64,000 nucleotides of DNA from Riptortus pedestris (taxonomy: Eukaryota > Arthropoda > Insecta > Hemiptera > Alydidae), in the NCBI GenBank assembly GCA_019009955.1, contig CM032229.1, positions 541,001 through 605,000 on the forward strand, read 5' to 3'. Of this stretch, positions 1 to 11,699 are shown one piece after another (the stretch's first letter is position 1; each line of letters opens with the position of its first letter). The notes below the pieces were generated by a model that worked only from the letters and a program-made list of their open reading frames with translations, was not told where the DNA came from and did not search any database. Made by a program: the position numbers and the translations under genes.

Positions 1-184
1 CCCCTTCAATATATCACTGCCTCAAAACTATCTCAAAATTGAAAAGAGTCCCTTCACATATATACGAGGGTTTATAATTTATGATGTGAAGGAATTCCAA
101 CCTTAATATTATTGCCAATTCCCTATTATATTACTCTCTGGATTACCACTATCTACCACTTAATCCTAAATCCCTACTTCCTAG

Positions 185-548
185 CTTTTCCTGTCAGGAT
201 TACCATTATCTACTACTCCCTGCTAACATTTCTACAATTACAATTTCCTGACAGGGTTACTACTACCTACTACTCCCTGCTAACATTTCTTCAATTACAA
301 TTTCCCGACAGGGTTACTACTACCTACTACTCCCTTCTAACATTTCTTCAATTACAATTTCCCGACAGGGTTACTACTACCTACTACTCCCTGCTAACAT
401 TTCTACAATTACAATTTCCTGACAGGGTTACTACTACCTACTACTCCCTGCTAACATTTCTTCAATTACAATTTCCCGACCGGGTTACTACTATCTACTA
501 CTCCCTGCTAACATTTCTACAATTACAATTTCCTGACAGGGTTACTAC
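185..548 (+). repeat. 57-bp minisatellite, about 6 copies
   Basis: Tandem direct repeat with a 57-bp period. The phrase TTTCC(T/C)GACAGGGTTACTAC recurs every 57 bases and is followed by CTACTACTCCCTGCTAACAT. Because 57 is a multiple of three, the array is open in one frame with a 19-residue period, but no gene context supports translation. It ends in a G-run at 550-559 and directly abuts GC-rich DNA that looks like the 5' region of the decayed LINE to the right. It could therefore be that element's 5' monomers rather than an independent satellite. Confidence 0.85.
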
Positions 549-549
549 T

Positions 550-1182
550 AGGGGGGGGGGTCCGGCCCCTCGAGGTCAACCTGTCAACCGAGGTAAGGGC
601 TGGCGGTTCTCACCCAGCCGAACTGACCCACACCCTACATAGTCCCTGATGCAATCTAGCGACCCTCTTCAGGGTCATCCTTCTTTCAGGGACGACTCTG
701 ATTCCGAACAATCAGAGCGTCCCGCCAAAGCAACTAATAGGCGTAGACCTAGGTAGCACAACCCCCCCCCCACCCCACCCTTCAGGCACATTGTATACGT
801 CAAATATGGGGAAGGCTACTAATAAAAAAAGTGGTATTAATAAATTCTGCGCATGCGTAAAGCCTCCCTCCCGCCATCTCCAGCCACTTCCCCACCACTA
901 CAATGACCCCGGACCGATATCCCCCCTCCCTGCCACACAATCAAATATATTCGTTAACACAGACGCCGTCTCCACACCACTCCACCTCTCCCGTCCACCC
1001 AGTCCCTCCCACAACCTATGCTCACTCAAATGACGTTAACATGGACGACAGATACGTTCCACTCAAACGCAAGAATATTACAGACAAGGACGGTTTTACG
1101 ACGGTCACAGCGAAGAAAGGGAAGAAGAATGCCCCCCATCCTCCAAGAACACCGCCCCTACCACCACAGCAAAAACCAAAAG
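550..1182 (+). pseudogene. 5' part and ORF1 remnant of a decayed Jockey-type LINE
   Basis: GC-rich sequence unlike the AT-rich surroundings. At about 1035-1180 the frame reads DDRYVPLKRKN, DGFTTVTAKKGKK and then proline-rich PPRTPPLPP, a composition typical of the N-terminal part of LINE ORF1 proteins. The reading frame is cut at 1183 by an inserted M-element, and the LINE resumes at 1725. Assignment to the same element as 1725-4745 rests on orientation, composition and this clean interruption. No functional product is expected. Confidence 0.5.
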
Positions 1183-1537
1183 AAAAGTCCATCACGCAGG
1201 GGCTGCGTAAACAAAGCAAATTTCCAACGTGAAGTTTTACAATAGAGAAATTTCAGGAGAGCCAAGCAGTTAAGGAAACGGCCGAACTAGCTTTTAGCTG
1301 AAAGTCACTCGTCCGTTAGCCGCCCAGATTAATTAATCTGAGGTTAATATTCAAGATAGAGAATAAATGTATATAACAATATTTATAGTAAATGTAATTT
1401 GCAATAACATTGATTCTGTACAATTTTTCGATCCGACGTATAGTAAATGTCATATTTTGAATTTTCGAACATAAAACAACTAAATATCGAGTTTGGTAAC
1501 GATAAAAAAAAAATTGCTACCGCTAGATCGGTAACAG

Positions 1538-1584
<47 letters not shown>

Positions 1585-1724
1585 CACATATATACACAGT
1601 TTTGAACGGACCTCATTTTCGTCATCTACTAGGTAGGATCGATGGACATTTGAAGAAACATTTCGAAAATTCTGTCATGAGTACAACCTCAATAGTTGAT
1701 TTCCCTAAGGGAAATCTGCTAAAA
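1183..1724 (+). mobile_element. M-element copy 1 (Helentron/DINE-1-like, complete)
   Basis: Reference copy of the commonest repeat in this window. It starts AAAAGTCC(A/G)TCACGCAGGGG, followed by CTGCGTAAAC and then GCAGATTTCC. It ends with a palindrome of the TTTCCCTTAAGGGAAA type followed by TCTGCTAAAA. The motif AGCAGATTTCCC lies near the left end and, inverted, at the right end. In between come an AT-rich block, a conserved GCGACCGCTAGAGCGGTAACAG-like block (here diverged), a microsatellite ((TA)n at 1543-1580), and a conserved block ATTTTCGTCATCTAC...GGATCGATGGACATTTG. No coding capacity is seen. It interrupts the LINE on either side, so its ends are well defined. Helentron-type assignment is inference from the sub-terminal inverted repeat, 3' hairpin and central microsatellite. 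Confidence 0.8.
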
Positions 1725-4700
1725 TCAACGTCCCTCCCCCACCCATAATCCACCACACAACGCCTGGTATGTCCGACAACTCCAACCCCCTACCTAGAAC
1801 CCTCATCCTCAACCAACAAGCCCCCTTACCAACAAGAAATGCGAAGTAACATCCCCGAATGGGTAATAGATCTCAAAGATGCGATTAAGACCCTCATGCA
1901 GACCATGAAATTCCTATTACATCTCCAAATAATGGTCAGACCTTATTCCCTGTTTAATTTCATAATAAATTCTGCTGTCCTCCGAAAGTCCAAGCTTAAA
2001 GCTCTCTTAGCGAGATTTAACCCCATTGTGGCATTGTTATGCGATACCCGCCTTACCCCCTACATCTACTATAGGGTGACTGGTGATCAGGGACATCAAC
2101 GGATTCGTCGACATAGCTGGAGGAGTTGCCATTCTGCTGCGATACGGCACTCCATTTAAAGTTATAGACCCCATAGCTCCTCCAGTATCACTCAAGCAGC
2201 ACTTAGCCACCATAAAATTTGCCATAGCCAATCTGATCTATACCCCATATTATATTATATTACACATTTCCAACATCTGTTGAGTCTAGCTGTAACCGAC
2301 AGGAATCATCTTGTAGTTGGTAATTTGAACGCCAGACACATCTCCTGGAATAGCCGTTCAACCAACAAGTATGGCACGGCGAGAATGGAGTCTGGCTTTA
2401 CCGTCGTGCACCCTAATGATTACAAATATAGAAATGGGGATAAAATGTGTACTATAGACCTCCTTTTGAACCGTATCCCCACATCGTGACAATGTGCATA
2501 CCTCTCGACTTGGTCTCCGATCACCGACCAGTTCTATATGAGCTGTGAGGGTGCCCTCCCAAGCCCAAGTCCACCTCCTATTCATTTCATAAAGCGGACT
2601 GGAAACGGTACAAGTCCCTTATGTACGAATCAACTCCGGCGTTCACGTCTATCAGTGACGCCCGTACTCTAGAAACCAAAATAGTGGAGTTCACTATAAT
2701 TTGTCAAACACCCCCTTGGCCTCAAAATCCCCCCACAGCATATATTGAACCTTATCAAGCAGCGGAATTCCGTTAAAAACTCCTAGTACCGGACTCGCAA
2801 TCCCGCCCTCCGTCTTGCCCTCAATTACATGACTACCCAAATCCCAACCCTGATGAGACAGTGGAAGACAGCCCTGTGACACGAAACCCTCCGAATGACG
2901 CACGGGGATCATTGCAAGCTCTGGAAGCTGGTGAAGACCAAGATTGGTAAGAAACGGTCTGTTCTCCCCCAGTCTGACGGAGACTCTGTGATGAAACCCG
3001 TGAACCAGGCCGAGGCCCTGGCGGCTCACATGTCGGCAGCGGCCCGAGCCCGGACCCGCGACAGCGAGGAGGCTCCCTCGTTGGATCATGTAAACAGTTT
3101 TATGTTCACATCACCGAGGCAGCTCAATGCCATCTAGCGCCGAACCAAATGAGGTAAATCCCCCGGACTGGACAAGGTGCAGTACGTGCTGCTGCGCCAA
3201 CTTCCCCGTAAGTCTCTATCCTATCTCACCCATCTCTCAATTCCTTCGGCACTTCCCCTCACAAGGAACATGCCATCATCGTCCCCTCTTTAAACCCCGC
3301 ATGTCCGGTACCTCCCTTGACCATTACCGCCCTATTAGCCTTCTCTCACATATCTCCTAAGTATTGGAAAAAGTCGTCCATAAATACTTTGTAGATTTCT
3401 GCGAGAAGGCCTCCCTTATTCCTAATGAGCAAACTGGGTTCCGTCCTCCACTCCACATTCCACCCCCTGTACCCCCTCCAATCCCTCGTTAACCACAACC
3501 TCCGCAGGAATATTGCTACTGCCGTCATATCGATCGACTGTACTCAGCCAGGCCTTTGACTCCGTCGACCATCAAATTCCTGTCTATCCTATCCTAACAA
3601 CTATCCCTCTCGAACTCCTACACTTCCAACGTCGGAGTACCACAGGGCTCTCTTCTATCCCCACCCTCTTCATGGCATACACAGCTGATATAGTTGGTCG
3701 ACGGTACCACAGGAATGAGATAGCCGCGCACGCTGTCGACATAGCGATCATCAGCAACTCCTTCAATCCAACCCGCGCTCTGTCCCTAGCCCAATCCGCG
3801 GCCCAAGACATCGGCAACCAACTCCTTACCCTCAACATTCATGTAAATCCACCGAAGACAGACGCCCTTATCATGGATTTCTATAAACACTCCCCTGTAC
3901 CAAAATCCTTCCGCCTCAATAATGCCTCCATCAAAGTATCCGGTACGATCTGATACCTAGGCATCACTTTTGGTCGGCACCTCACCTTTTCAGCCCACCT
4001 ATCCAAACACATCTCCTCCCTAAGTCATAAATTCCTAACCCTAAACAACTTCCTACTATCCTCAGTCCTCAGCCTCCACCTAAAGCTCCTCATACTAGAA
4101 GAAATCATCCAACCTCCCTACGGCTGCCCACTACTCCGTTTCCCAACCAAAACATTCCTTCGCAACCTCCAATCCTTCCATAATGGCCTCAGAAAAATTG
4201 TACGACACACATCCCTAGAACGAAAACCAACACTGAACTGAACGACACACTAGAACTAGACTCCGTTGCCCAAACCATTTCCCGTCGTCTTGGACTCCCT
4301 CCAATACGTGGAAAATCACCTCTATAACTCCTTCCCGGAAACCGGTGCGTTGGCAAGATGCTGATATTGATGAGCCTCTTGTCGGCGTCACTCAGGTCGT
4401 CGACCCTCCGTAACCTCTAAAACTGTACGCCGCCCATTTCATGTTACCTTTCAACTCATCATTATCATAACCTCCCTTTTTCTGCAGAGCTCAGTTATAG
4501 TTTAGGGTCCTAAGATATTTTAGATTAGTTTAGGTTACGAAGTCATAGGTTTTTTTTTGTAGGATAGTTGCTTTGTTTAGTTAGTTTTACTTTCACCTGA
4601 ACTCTGAAACATCTCACGCACTAGGTTTAGTCTCTCTGGTTGCTATAGGCCCTCTTTAACATTTTTCTTCTTATCTACTCTTCCTCTATCCCTATCTTTC

Positions 4701-4745
4701 TTTCGTTTTCTCCTATCTTTACAATCCCACCCAGCACAGCCCGTT
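1725..4745 (+). pseudogene. Decayed Jockey-type LINE ORF2 (endonuclease and reverse transcriptase)
   Basis: Broken pieces of a non-LTR retrotransposon ORF2 lie in order in several frames. Endonuclease remnants are RPYSLFNF (about 1940), CDTRL, GNLNARHISWN (about 2320) and SDHRP (about 2517). Reverse transcriptase remnants are YRPISLLSHIS (about 3325), AFDSVDH (about 3553) and NIHVNPPKTDAL (about 3835). The catalytic YADD motif reads HAVD here (about 3730). The C-terminal segment follows to about 4240, then a 3' untranslated region rich in CT tracts to about 4745. Many stops and frameshifts make it dead. It is clearly related to the better copy at 53805-57098. Confidence 0.85.
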
Positions 4746-4749
4746 GCCG

Positions 4750-5281
4750 GTTGCCCGAACTCCTTAGAGTTCTAATTTCACACCCATATCAACCCACAAA
4801 ACCCCTTAAAATAGGACTCCCAGTTCTGCAGGAGGGGAACTTTCAGAACCACCTCGCGTGTCTTAACGGCCCGCGGCAGTTACCACCGGCGGTTTGTTCT
4901 CAGCTGTCATCAAGTGCACATCAGTGCGTTCATAGCTACAGCGCGACTTAGTTGCAGTGCGGTAAATTATTTTTATGTGAAGAACAGTGTTGTGCCGTGA
5001 CTGTAAGTAACAGTATAGTGCCGTGTTCTAGACAGTGCAGTGCAGTGTTTTTGTGAACTTCAGTGATCGAGAGAGAACAATTGGACTGTGTAATCTGAAG
5101 AACAGTGAAGCTATCAGTGCGTACTGGGAGTAGTAATTAAGAACAATTAACCAAGTGTGTAGTGTATTGTAAATAAATTGTGCAATGAAAAAAACTCTGA
5201 AACTGGTGTGTGTTTAATTTTGCAATCCAAAAGAACTCTAATAAACAACGTTTATTACTGATTTTGTAATAAAACGTAACA
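4750..5281 (+). mobile_element. LTR-like fragment related to the solo LTR at 29555-30205
   Basis: From about 4915 to 5281 this stretch parallels 29780-30205: CACATCAGTGC, GCGACTTAG, GTGTTGTGCCGTGACTGTAA, TAGTAATTAAGAA and TTTATTACTG, ending GTAACA. The left end is diverged and not defined. It lacks the extra CAGTGC duplications of the other copy. No internal retrotransposon coding sequence adjoins it, so it is a solo LTR or fragment. The last bases CA match the expected LTR terminus. Confidence 0.6.
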
Positions 5282-5495
5282 ATTTGTATGTACATATATA
5301 TAGTAAAATTGTATAGATCTAAATTTATTGCAAATTCATATTAATGTTGTTATATTCATTGTTTGAATTTGAATTTCTCTTTATAATTGATTATTGAACT
5401 TCCCTTTATAATTTAAATTTATATATTTAAATTTGGGCTGCTTTAGCAGCATCCCCTAAAGAAAATAATATTTCATATGAAATATCGACAGTTTG

Positions 5496-5545
<50 letters not shown>

Positions 5546-5752
5546 TGTGTGTGTGTGTAAAGTTAGTAGATGGGGCAAGACTTGAATCGGGCCTGATGAG
5601 GGTAGATAATCGCTGTTGTCCCCTGGCATAGTGGGGGGGGGAGTGGGGAGTGATTGAGCAAAGGTAGCAACAACCTAATTACACCATGTCCTTCTCTCTC
5701 ATTCTCTCTCTCTCACTCTCTCTCTCTCTCTCACTCACTCTCTCTCTCTCTC

Positions 5753-5841
<89 letters not shown>

Positions 5842-6423
5842 GGAGCTATTACCCTCTCCGTCAGGCGTCACACGCCACTCCTGAATTACCCAAACACTGT
5901 CCCCTCCCTTCATACATATTAATATACATCTCTGCATTCAGAGACTGATGAATATTCTATTCCTCGCCAATCTAAATACAAAGCCAGCTCAAATCCTTCC
6001 CATCGTATCACCGCCATAAAGAAAATTCCCTCACGCATGTGCTGCGTATAGCCGGCAGATTATCCACCATCTATACTCATTTTTCCTCTAGGCAGGAGTG
6101 GAAATTGTGAAATCGGCTGTGTGATATGCGGTTGATCCATGTTGAACACACTTCGTAAGTATTTTAAAACTTCATCCATACATGAGCTTTTTTTAGCTAG
6201 TAATGTTATTTGATGGACATTGTGGGATGTATATAAATAACTCGACAAAGCTAATACATAACACGATGAATGTAAATGTGCAGACGGACACCAACGCATC
6301 TCTCGTGCCCAGACTCCTACCAGCCCCCTCCCTAGTGGATTGGACCCCTTCGGCCTTAGTTCAGCCCAGTAGCATTTCCATAGGCAAGTCCTACGGTCTG
6401 GCGGTAATTTTAAGGTCTTTTTA
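5282..6423. other. Non-genic AT-rich DNA with TA and CT microsatellites
   Basis: Contains (TA)n at 5503-5541 followed by a short (TG)n, a G-run near 5632-5641, and a CT tract at 5691-5835. I see no gene or defined transposon end in the remainder. Confidence 0.6.
5691..5835. repeat. (CT)n microsatellite
   Basis: About 145 bases of nearly pure CT dinucleotide, with a few CA interruptions in the left third. It produces spurious Leu/Ser open frames on one strand and Arg/Glu on the other. Confidence 0.97.
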
Positions 6424-6970
6424 TTTTAGCAGATTTCCCTTAAGGGGAAAATCAGCTATTGAGGTCGTACTCATGACGCGATTTTTGAAAATTTTCTTCA
6501 AATGCCCATCCTACTCCTTAACGCTCTAGTGGTCGCTATGTTTTGTTTAATCGTTACCAGACTTGATATTTAAATGTTTTATGTAAAAATAAAGAACGGG
6601 GGTTTAAAGGTGGGAATTTCGAAAATTCAAAATATCTTTGTTATTGTTACGAGTCGGATCGAAAAATTGTATAAAACTAATTTTATTGCAAATGTAAAAT
6701 GAATGTTATTCAAATGTGGTTATGTGCATTGTTTCATTATCTTCATTATTAACCGAGATATTTGCACTTTTTAGTCTTTGGCCTTTAGTAAACCTCCACC
6801 TCATGTCGTATTAATAATAAGCCACTATATTATGAAGCACATTATTTGCAGCCTAAATACCAAATATTGTTCTCATCATTGAACGTTTACGTTTTGAGGT
6901 AAATGCAAATTATGAGATGACGCACGTGGGAAATCTGCTTAGTTAACGCAGCCCCAACGTGACGGACTTT
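6424..6970 (-). mobile_element. M-element copy 2, complete, without expanded microsatellite
   Basis: Inverted copy. It begins TTTTAGCAGATTTCCCTTAA at 6424 and ends at GACGGACTTT near 6970. The usual microsatellite site (about 6525-6545) is short and unexpanded, so this is a useful comparison with the expanded copies. Confidence 0.75.
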
Positions 6971-7504
6971 ATTAAATGTTTGTCAATGTTATCGATTGAT
7001 TTTATGAATGAACTGTTAAGAATATTTTTAACGCTTAGACCAAACTCCTTATTTATTGTAACTTTTATTATTTGTAGCTCTGAAGAAGGGAATGTAACTC
7101 CTTAATGCGCTAAGTGAATTGTAAAAATGCATTGTATGGAACCACAAAATTGAGTTCACGATAACCTAGTTCATCTTGTTTTCGTGAATAGTGAACATAT
7201 TTGAATACAATCTTAAAGTATATAACTTAACGGTCCATGTGTCGTTTTGCATATTTTACACATGAGCCACGAGTGAGCAAGTCTATTCTGGCCAGGACGG
7301 GCCATATTTTTTTCCACCATTCTAGTAGGTTTTATAGGAGAATGCAATAGATCAGTTATGTAGGAATTTCGGAGTGGAAACGGTGCTGAGGATGCGTCAA
7401 ACTGATGATGGACGACTAGTGCAATAAATAATACAGTTGCCAGTATATTGACCTGCCCCCAACCCACAACCCATATTGGTCACGTGTGTCAACCATGTCT
7501 ATTA

Positions 7505-7835
7505 GCACATTTCCCTTAACGCAAATCTACTATTGACGTTGTACTTTTTACACGAAATTTGAATTGTTTTACCGAATGTCCTTCGATCCTACCTGGTAGA
7601 TGACAAAAACTAGGTGTGTTCAAAATTATATATAATAATATATAACCAGTAGTTCTACTACTACTTAAAACACAAACAATCACTAAATACACACACAAAT
7701 TAATGTTTGGTGCATGAAAATACTACGATTAATAATTTTAAATTATCTTAAATATTAAAAAGTCCGTCACTCCGGGGCTGCGTAAACTAAGCAGATTTCC
7801 TTCAAGAAGTTTAGTAATAGATAAATCTACATACT
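7505..7835. mobile_element. M-element fragments (3' end inverted, then a 5' end)
   Basis: 7505-7650 matches the right end on the minus strand (ATTTCCCTTAACGCAAAT, then CCTTCGATCCTACCTGGTAG). 7763-7835 matches the left end on the plus strand (AAAAAGTCCGTCACTCC, then CTGCGTAAACTAAGCAG). They face each other and are probably remnants of two copies. Confidence 0.55.
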
Positions 7836-8285
7836 GGTAACACATCACCACCGTGAATAAATACTAACGGAAATAAGAAATGTTTCATCCAATTTCAATA
7901 ACCTGCCAATAGGAAGCGGTAGGTTAGAAATGTAAGCAAACGGGTCTGCCCGCCTCACACCGGAAAGAAAAACGATTACTGGAATATATCAGAATATAAC
8001 ATATTAATTTTACTGAGAACTATTTACAATATCTAGTACTGTAATTAATAATGAGTCAGAATAATTGTTATCTCAATCAATCAAATTTTAGTAGTCCAAA
8101 ACCTTAAGATGGGGGGGGGTGGTCACGGGACATATTTGCATGTATCTCGTATAATAAAGGTCTCTTAAATACAATTTTTGGTATTTAAACTTCGAATAAT
8201 GTGTTTTATTATGTAGCACAGTATTGTTTGTGTAACATGAGTAGAAGTGGCGGTTTGCTGAAAACTGAAAAATACAATATTCAAG

Positions 8286-8293
8286 ATAGTGTA
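8286..8293. repeat. Target site duplication, left copy (AGATAGTG)
   Basis: AGATAGTG directly before the poly(T) that represents the poly(A) tail of the minus-strand LINE. The same 8 bases occur at 10845-10852 at its other end. In uninterrupted M-elements the site reads CAAGATAGAGAATAAATG, so the insertion point lies inside an older M-element. Confidence 0.85.
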
Positions 8294-10844
8294 TTTTTTT
8301 TTTTTATCTGAGACCCAGCATATCAGTTAGGATGGTATTAAGGTGGTGTAACCCACCGGGGGTGAGAAAGATAGTTCCCCTTCTACTGAACTTGGTTCCA
8401 TTTTAAGGGAGGTGGTAATTTGTACGGGGTGTAATGGAACTGACAAGGGTGGGTGACCCGGTAGCTGGTGATACCGGGTGGGTTGTAATGGATAGGAAGA
8501 AAACGAAATAAGAAAGGATAGGGATACATGGAGAGGAGGTAAGAAGAGAAAGAAGAAAGACGGCCGCTACAGCCAGAAAATAAACCTAGGAAGCCGTTTG
8601 TGAGATGTTAAAGGGGGTAAGGGGCGCCCAAGCTATCTACTAACCTAAACTAAACTAAACTAAACTAAGAAAAACTAATCTAAAATAACCTAACAATACT
8701 ACAGGACTATATTGGTATGTGGGACATGGGGGTTAGCCCTGTTTGTAGTTTATTGTCCGGACCTCGGGCACTATGAGGGAGGGTGTCAGCAGCGGGTGAG
8801 ATCGACTAGGGGCTCATCGAGACCAACCTGTCGCCATCTCACCGGCTGCTGAGGAGGGGGTATGGAGCGGTAGAGGGGGTTGTCAATATAATGGAGGGAA
8901 TCAAAAAATTTAATATGTCTGCGGGAGATGGTGTGGGAAATGGGTTCAAGGGAGAGGGTATCATGGATTGTGTGGTTATTAGCTAGTTGTAGGGATCTGT
9001 GCCGGACTATTTTCCGGACTATTCCGTTTTGGAATTGCTGGAGGATATCAAGGGAATTTTTTGGTGAGGTATCTGAGGACGGGGGAGCCATAGAGGAGAG
9101 CGGGTTAAATGACGCCTTTTAGGATGAGGAGTTTGAGGCGGAGGCTTAGGACCGGGGAGAAGAGAAGGTGGTTGAGGGAAGTGAATTTGTTACGTAAGTA
9201 TTCCGTCCGTTTGCGTACGTGAGTTGAGAAGGTCAGGTGTTTGTCAAGGATGATCCCTAAGTACGTTATGGAGCGGGAGACGGGGATGTCATCGTTGTCC
9301 AGTCTGAAAGTGTCAGGGACAGGGGTGCGTTTGTGATATGAGAACACTAGGGCATCTGTCTTCCTAGGGTTCACATGGATGTTTATGGAGCGCAGGTCGT
9401 CGGATATCGCCTGGCATGCAGATTCTGCCAGGGATAGTGCGCGGGATGGGTTGAGGGAGGTGCTAACAATGGCTACATCGTCCGCGTATGCGGCCACCTC
9501 AGTATTTGGAAACTGTCGACTCACTACCTTTGCGGTGTATGCCGTGAAGAGGGTAGGAGAGAGCGGGGAACCCTGAGGTACCCCTACTCGGAGAGGACGG
9601 GATGAGGAAAGGGATTCGCCGACTCTTACTTGAAAAGTTCGGCCGTCGAGGAAGGAACGGAGCATGGCTAGGAGTTGGCTGGGGCAGCCATGCCCACTGA
9701 GGGTATTAAGGAGTTCGGCACGGTCGACAGAATCAAAAGCCTGAGTGCAGTCGATGGAGATCATCGCCGTAACGACGTTCCTGCGGAGGTTGTTGGCAGT
9801 GTTAGCGTATATGCGGGCTAAGGGATGGAGGGAGCTGTGTTGAGGACGGAATCCGGACTGCTCGTGGGGAATGAGGGATTTCTCCTCACAGAAATCTACA
9901 AGATACCGGAGGATTATACGTTCCAGTATCTTGGAGATGTGTGGGAGGAGGCTGATGGGACGGCAATTGTCGGGAGAGGAGCCGTTTCTGGCAGGTTTTA
10001 GGAGGGGGACAACGATTGCGTGTTTCCACATGGTGGGGAAGTGACGGAGGCGGAGACAGGAGTTGAGGAGGTGGTTTAGATAGGACAGAGCCTTCCGCGG
10101 AAGCTGACGGAGTAGCACGTACTGCACCCTGTCCATCCCAGGGGACTTTCCTCCCTTGGTCCGGCGCAGGATGGCAGAGAGCTGCCTGGGGGAGGAGAAC
10201 ATGAAATTATCATCGCTCTCCGTCCCAGGCGCCTCATCAGTCTGACGGTACCTTGACCGATCTACTGCGGCCATATGTGCCGCTAGCATTTCGGCCTGGT
10301 CTGTGGGACTCATCACACCTCTGCCGGTTTGGAGAAGAACAGATCGCCTTTTGGTTATTCTGGTCTTCACCAACCGCCAGAACTTGCGGTGGTCACCGTG
10401 TGTCTGTCTGATGGTTTCGTGCCACTCCGCCGTCTTCCACTGGCTCATGAGGGTGCGGATTTGGGCAGTGAGGTTATTCAGGACGGGACGTAGGGCGGGG
10501 TTCCTGGTGCGATACCAGGAATTTTTAATGGTGTTCCTCTGCCTGATCAACTGTAGAAAGTGAGGGGGAGGCGGTTTGAGTGCCGGGGGTCTTCTGACCG
10601 TCTTCGGGATCGCCTGGTCAACCTCCAGGATGATGTTGGTAAACTCGTCCAGCTTCTCTTCCAGGGTTTGGGCGTCACTGATAGTGGTGAACGCCGGTGT
10701 ATTTGCGTACATAAGGGACTTGTATAATTTCCAGTCACCGTTATGAAACGCGTACGTGGTTGTAGTGGGTTTGGGAGGACGACCTCGCAGCACATACAGT
10801 ACTGGTCGGTGATCACTAGTGATAAAGTCCAGGGCGAGACATTT
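8294..10844 (-). mobile_element. 5'-truncated Jockey-type LINE with poly(A) tail and exact target duplication
   Basis: A 2551-bp non-LTR element on the minus strand. The poly(A) tail (plus-strand T-run 8296-8307) marks the 3' end, and the AGATAGTG duplication brackets it. The 5' end is truncated inside the endonuclease domain, keeping only its last motif SDHRP, as expected from incomplete target-primed reverse transcription. The coding part is described separately. Confidence 0.9.
8786..10844 (-). pseudogene. LINE ORF2 remnant: reverse transcriptase with one stop and one frameshift
   Basis: One long frame on the minus strand runs from 10844 to 9105. It carries ITSDHRPVLY (end of endonuclease), KGGKSPGMDRVQY, YRPISLLPHIS-like CRPISLLPHIS, SIDCTQAFDSVD, VPQGSPLSP, AYADDVA (catalytic aspartates intact) and ITYLGIILD. 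Codon 9107-9105 is TAA where the relative at 56.3 kb has Gln (GVLQPALLYG), so it is a premature stop. The frame continues as PALLYGSPVLRYL until an extra base in the homopolymer at 9057-9062 shifts it. The rest (NSLDILQQFQNGIVRKI) is read in another frame to 8786. A fairly young, recently inactivated copy. Confidence 0.9.
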
Positions 10845-11100
10845 AGATAGTGAATAAATGTATATAACACTATTTATAGTACATTTAATTTGCAATAAGA
10901 TTGGTTCTATAAATTTTTCGTTCTGACCAATGGTAACGGAGATATTTCAAATTTTCGAAAATCCTCACTTCTATACCCCCCTCCCCCTGGCTCGATTTCA
11001 GCCATTAACGAACATGATCTTTTTACATAAAACGACCAAAATATCGAATTTGGTAACGATTAAACAGTAATTGCGACCGCTAGAGCGGTAACAGACATAT

Positions 11101-11137
<37 letters not shown>

Positions 11138-11206
11138 AAGATATACAGTTTTGGACGGACCTCATTTTCATCATCTCGAAAATCGCGTCATGAGTACGAC
11201 CTCAAT
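10845..11206 (+). mobile_element. M-element right half, with (TAGA)n microsatellite
   Basis: Resumes immediately after the LINE with AGATAGTGAATAAATGTA, the M-element interior. It continues through GCGACCGCTAGAGCGGTAAC (11071-11090), the microsatellite 11098-11138 made of TAGA units, ATTTTCATCATCTCG, and ATCGCGTCATGAGTACGACC. The terminal palindrome is missing. The left half precedes the LINE at about 8200-8293 and is strongly diverged. Confidence 0.75.
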
Positions 11207-11699
11207 CAAAATAATACAAAATACTGAGACTAAAACAAGAAAATACCTTATTTTATAGGCATATTCAATCCCATTGATTGGCCAGTTTTTATATGTCATC
11301 TGCAGTTAATGTATGAATAACGCTTCCAAAGAATAGTTTTAATTTTTGTGCACCCAAAACTGAAGTTGAATGGAAGAATTTTGCATAACGAGTTGCAGAC
11401 AACAGTAATTGTTGCAAGGGGACCACTGTTACTAGGTTTAATCGAGGCCATGTACAAGTCCTCCTTTAGCCTGCTATTCATTCTGCCTAGGCCAAAGCTA
11501 AGATTTGCAAGCATCTTCGAGTCGTCAAAGTCTTCATCAGCTAACTTAACCAGGTGTCACATTGGCAAGATTAAGTATCGTTCTTCAAGTTTCTGTGCTA
11601 CGTTAAATTCACTCATTAATTTATGGTAAGAAAAATCCCAACCTGGACAGAACCTCCGTTTTTTAAAATAACAAATATTTTATGAATCGTTTCTGTAAT
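11207..11699. other. No recognisable feature
   Basis: Holds overlapping open frames of 72 and 93 codons on opposite strands (11296-11514 and 11348-11629), with no recognisable motif, splice context or neighbouring exon. I do not call a gene. Confidence 0.4.

Noticed and set aside
112..642. 176-codon frame over the 57-bp minisatellite
   Set aside because: The start shown by frame analysis is not ATG, and the frame runs out into GC-rich LINE-like DNA. It is open only because the period is a multiple of three.
1183..1724. Hammerhead ribozyme at the M-element right end
   Set aside because: CTGATTTCCC superficially recalls the CTGATGA core, but the required GA after it and the GAAA/cleavage arrangement are not present.
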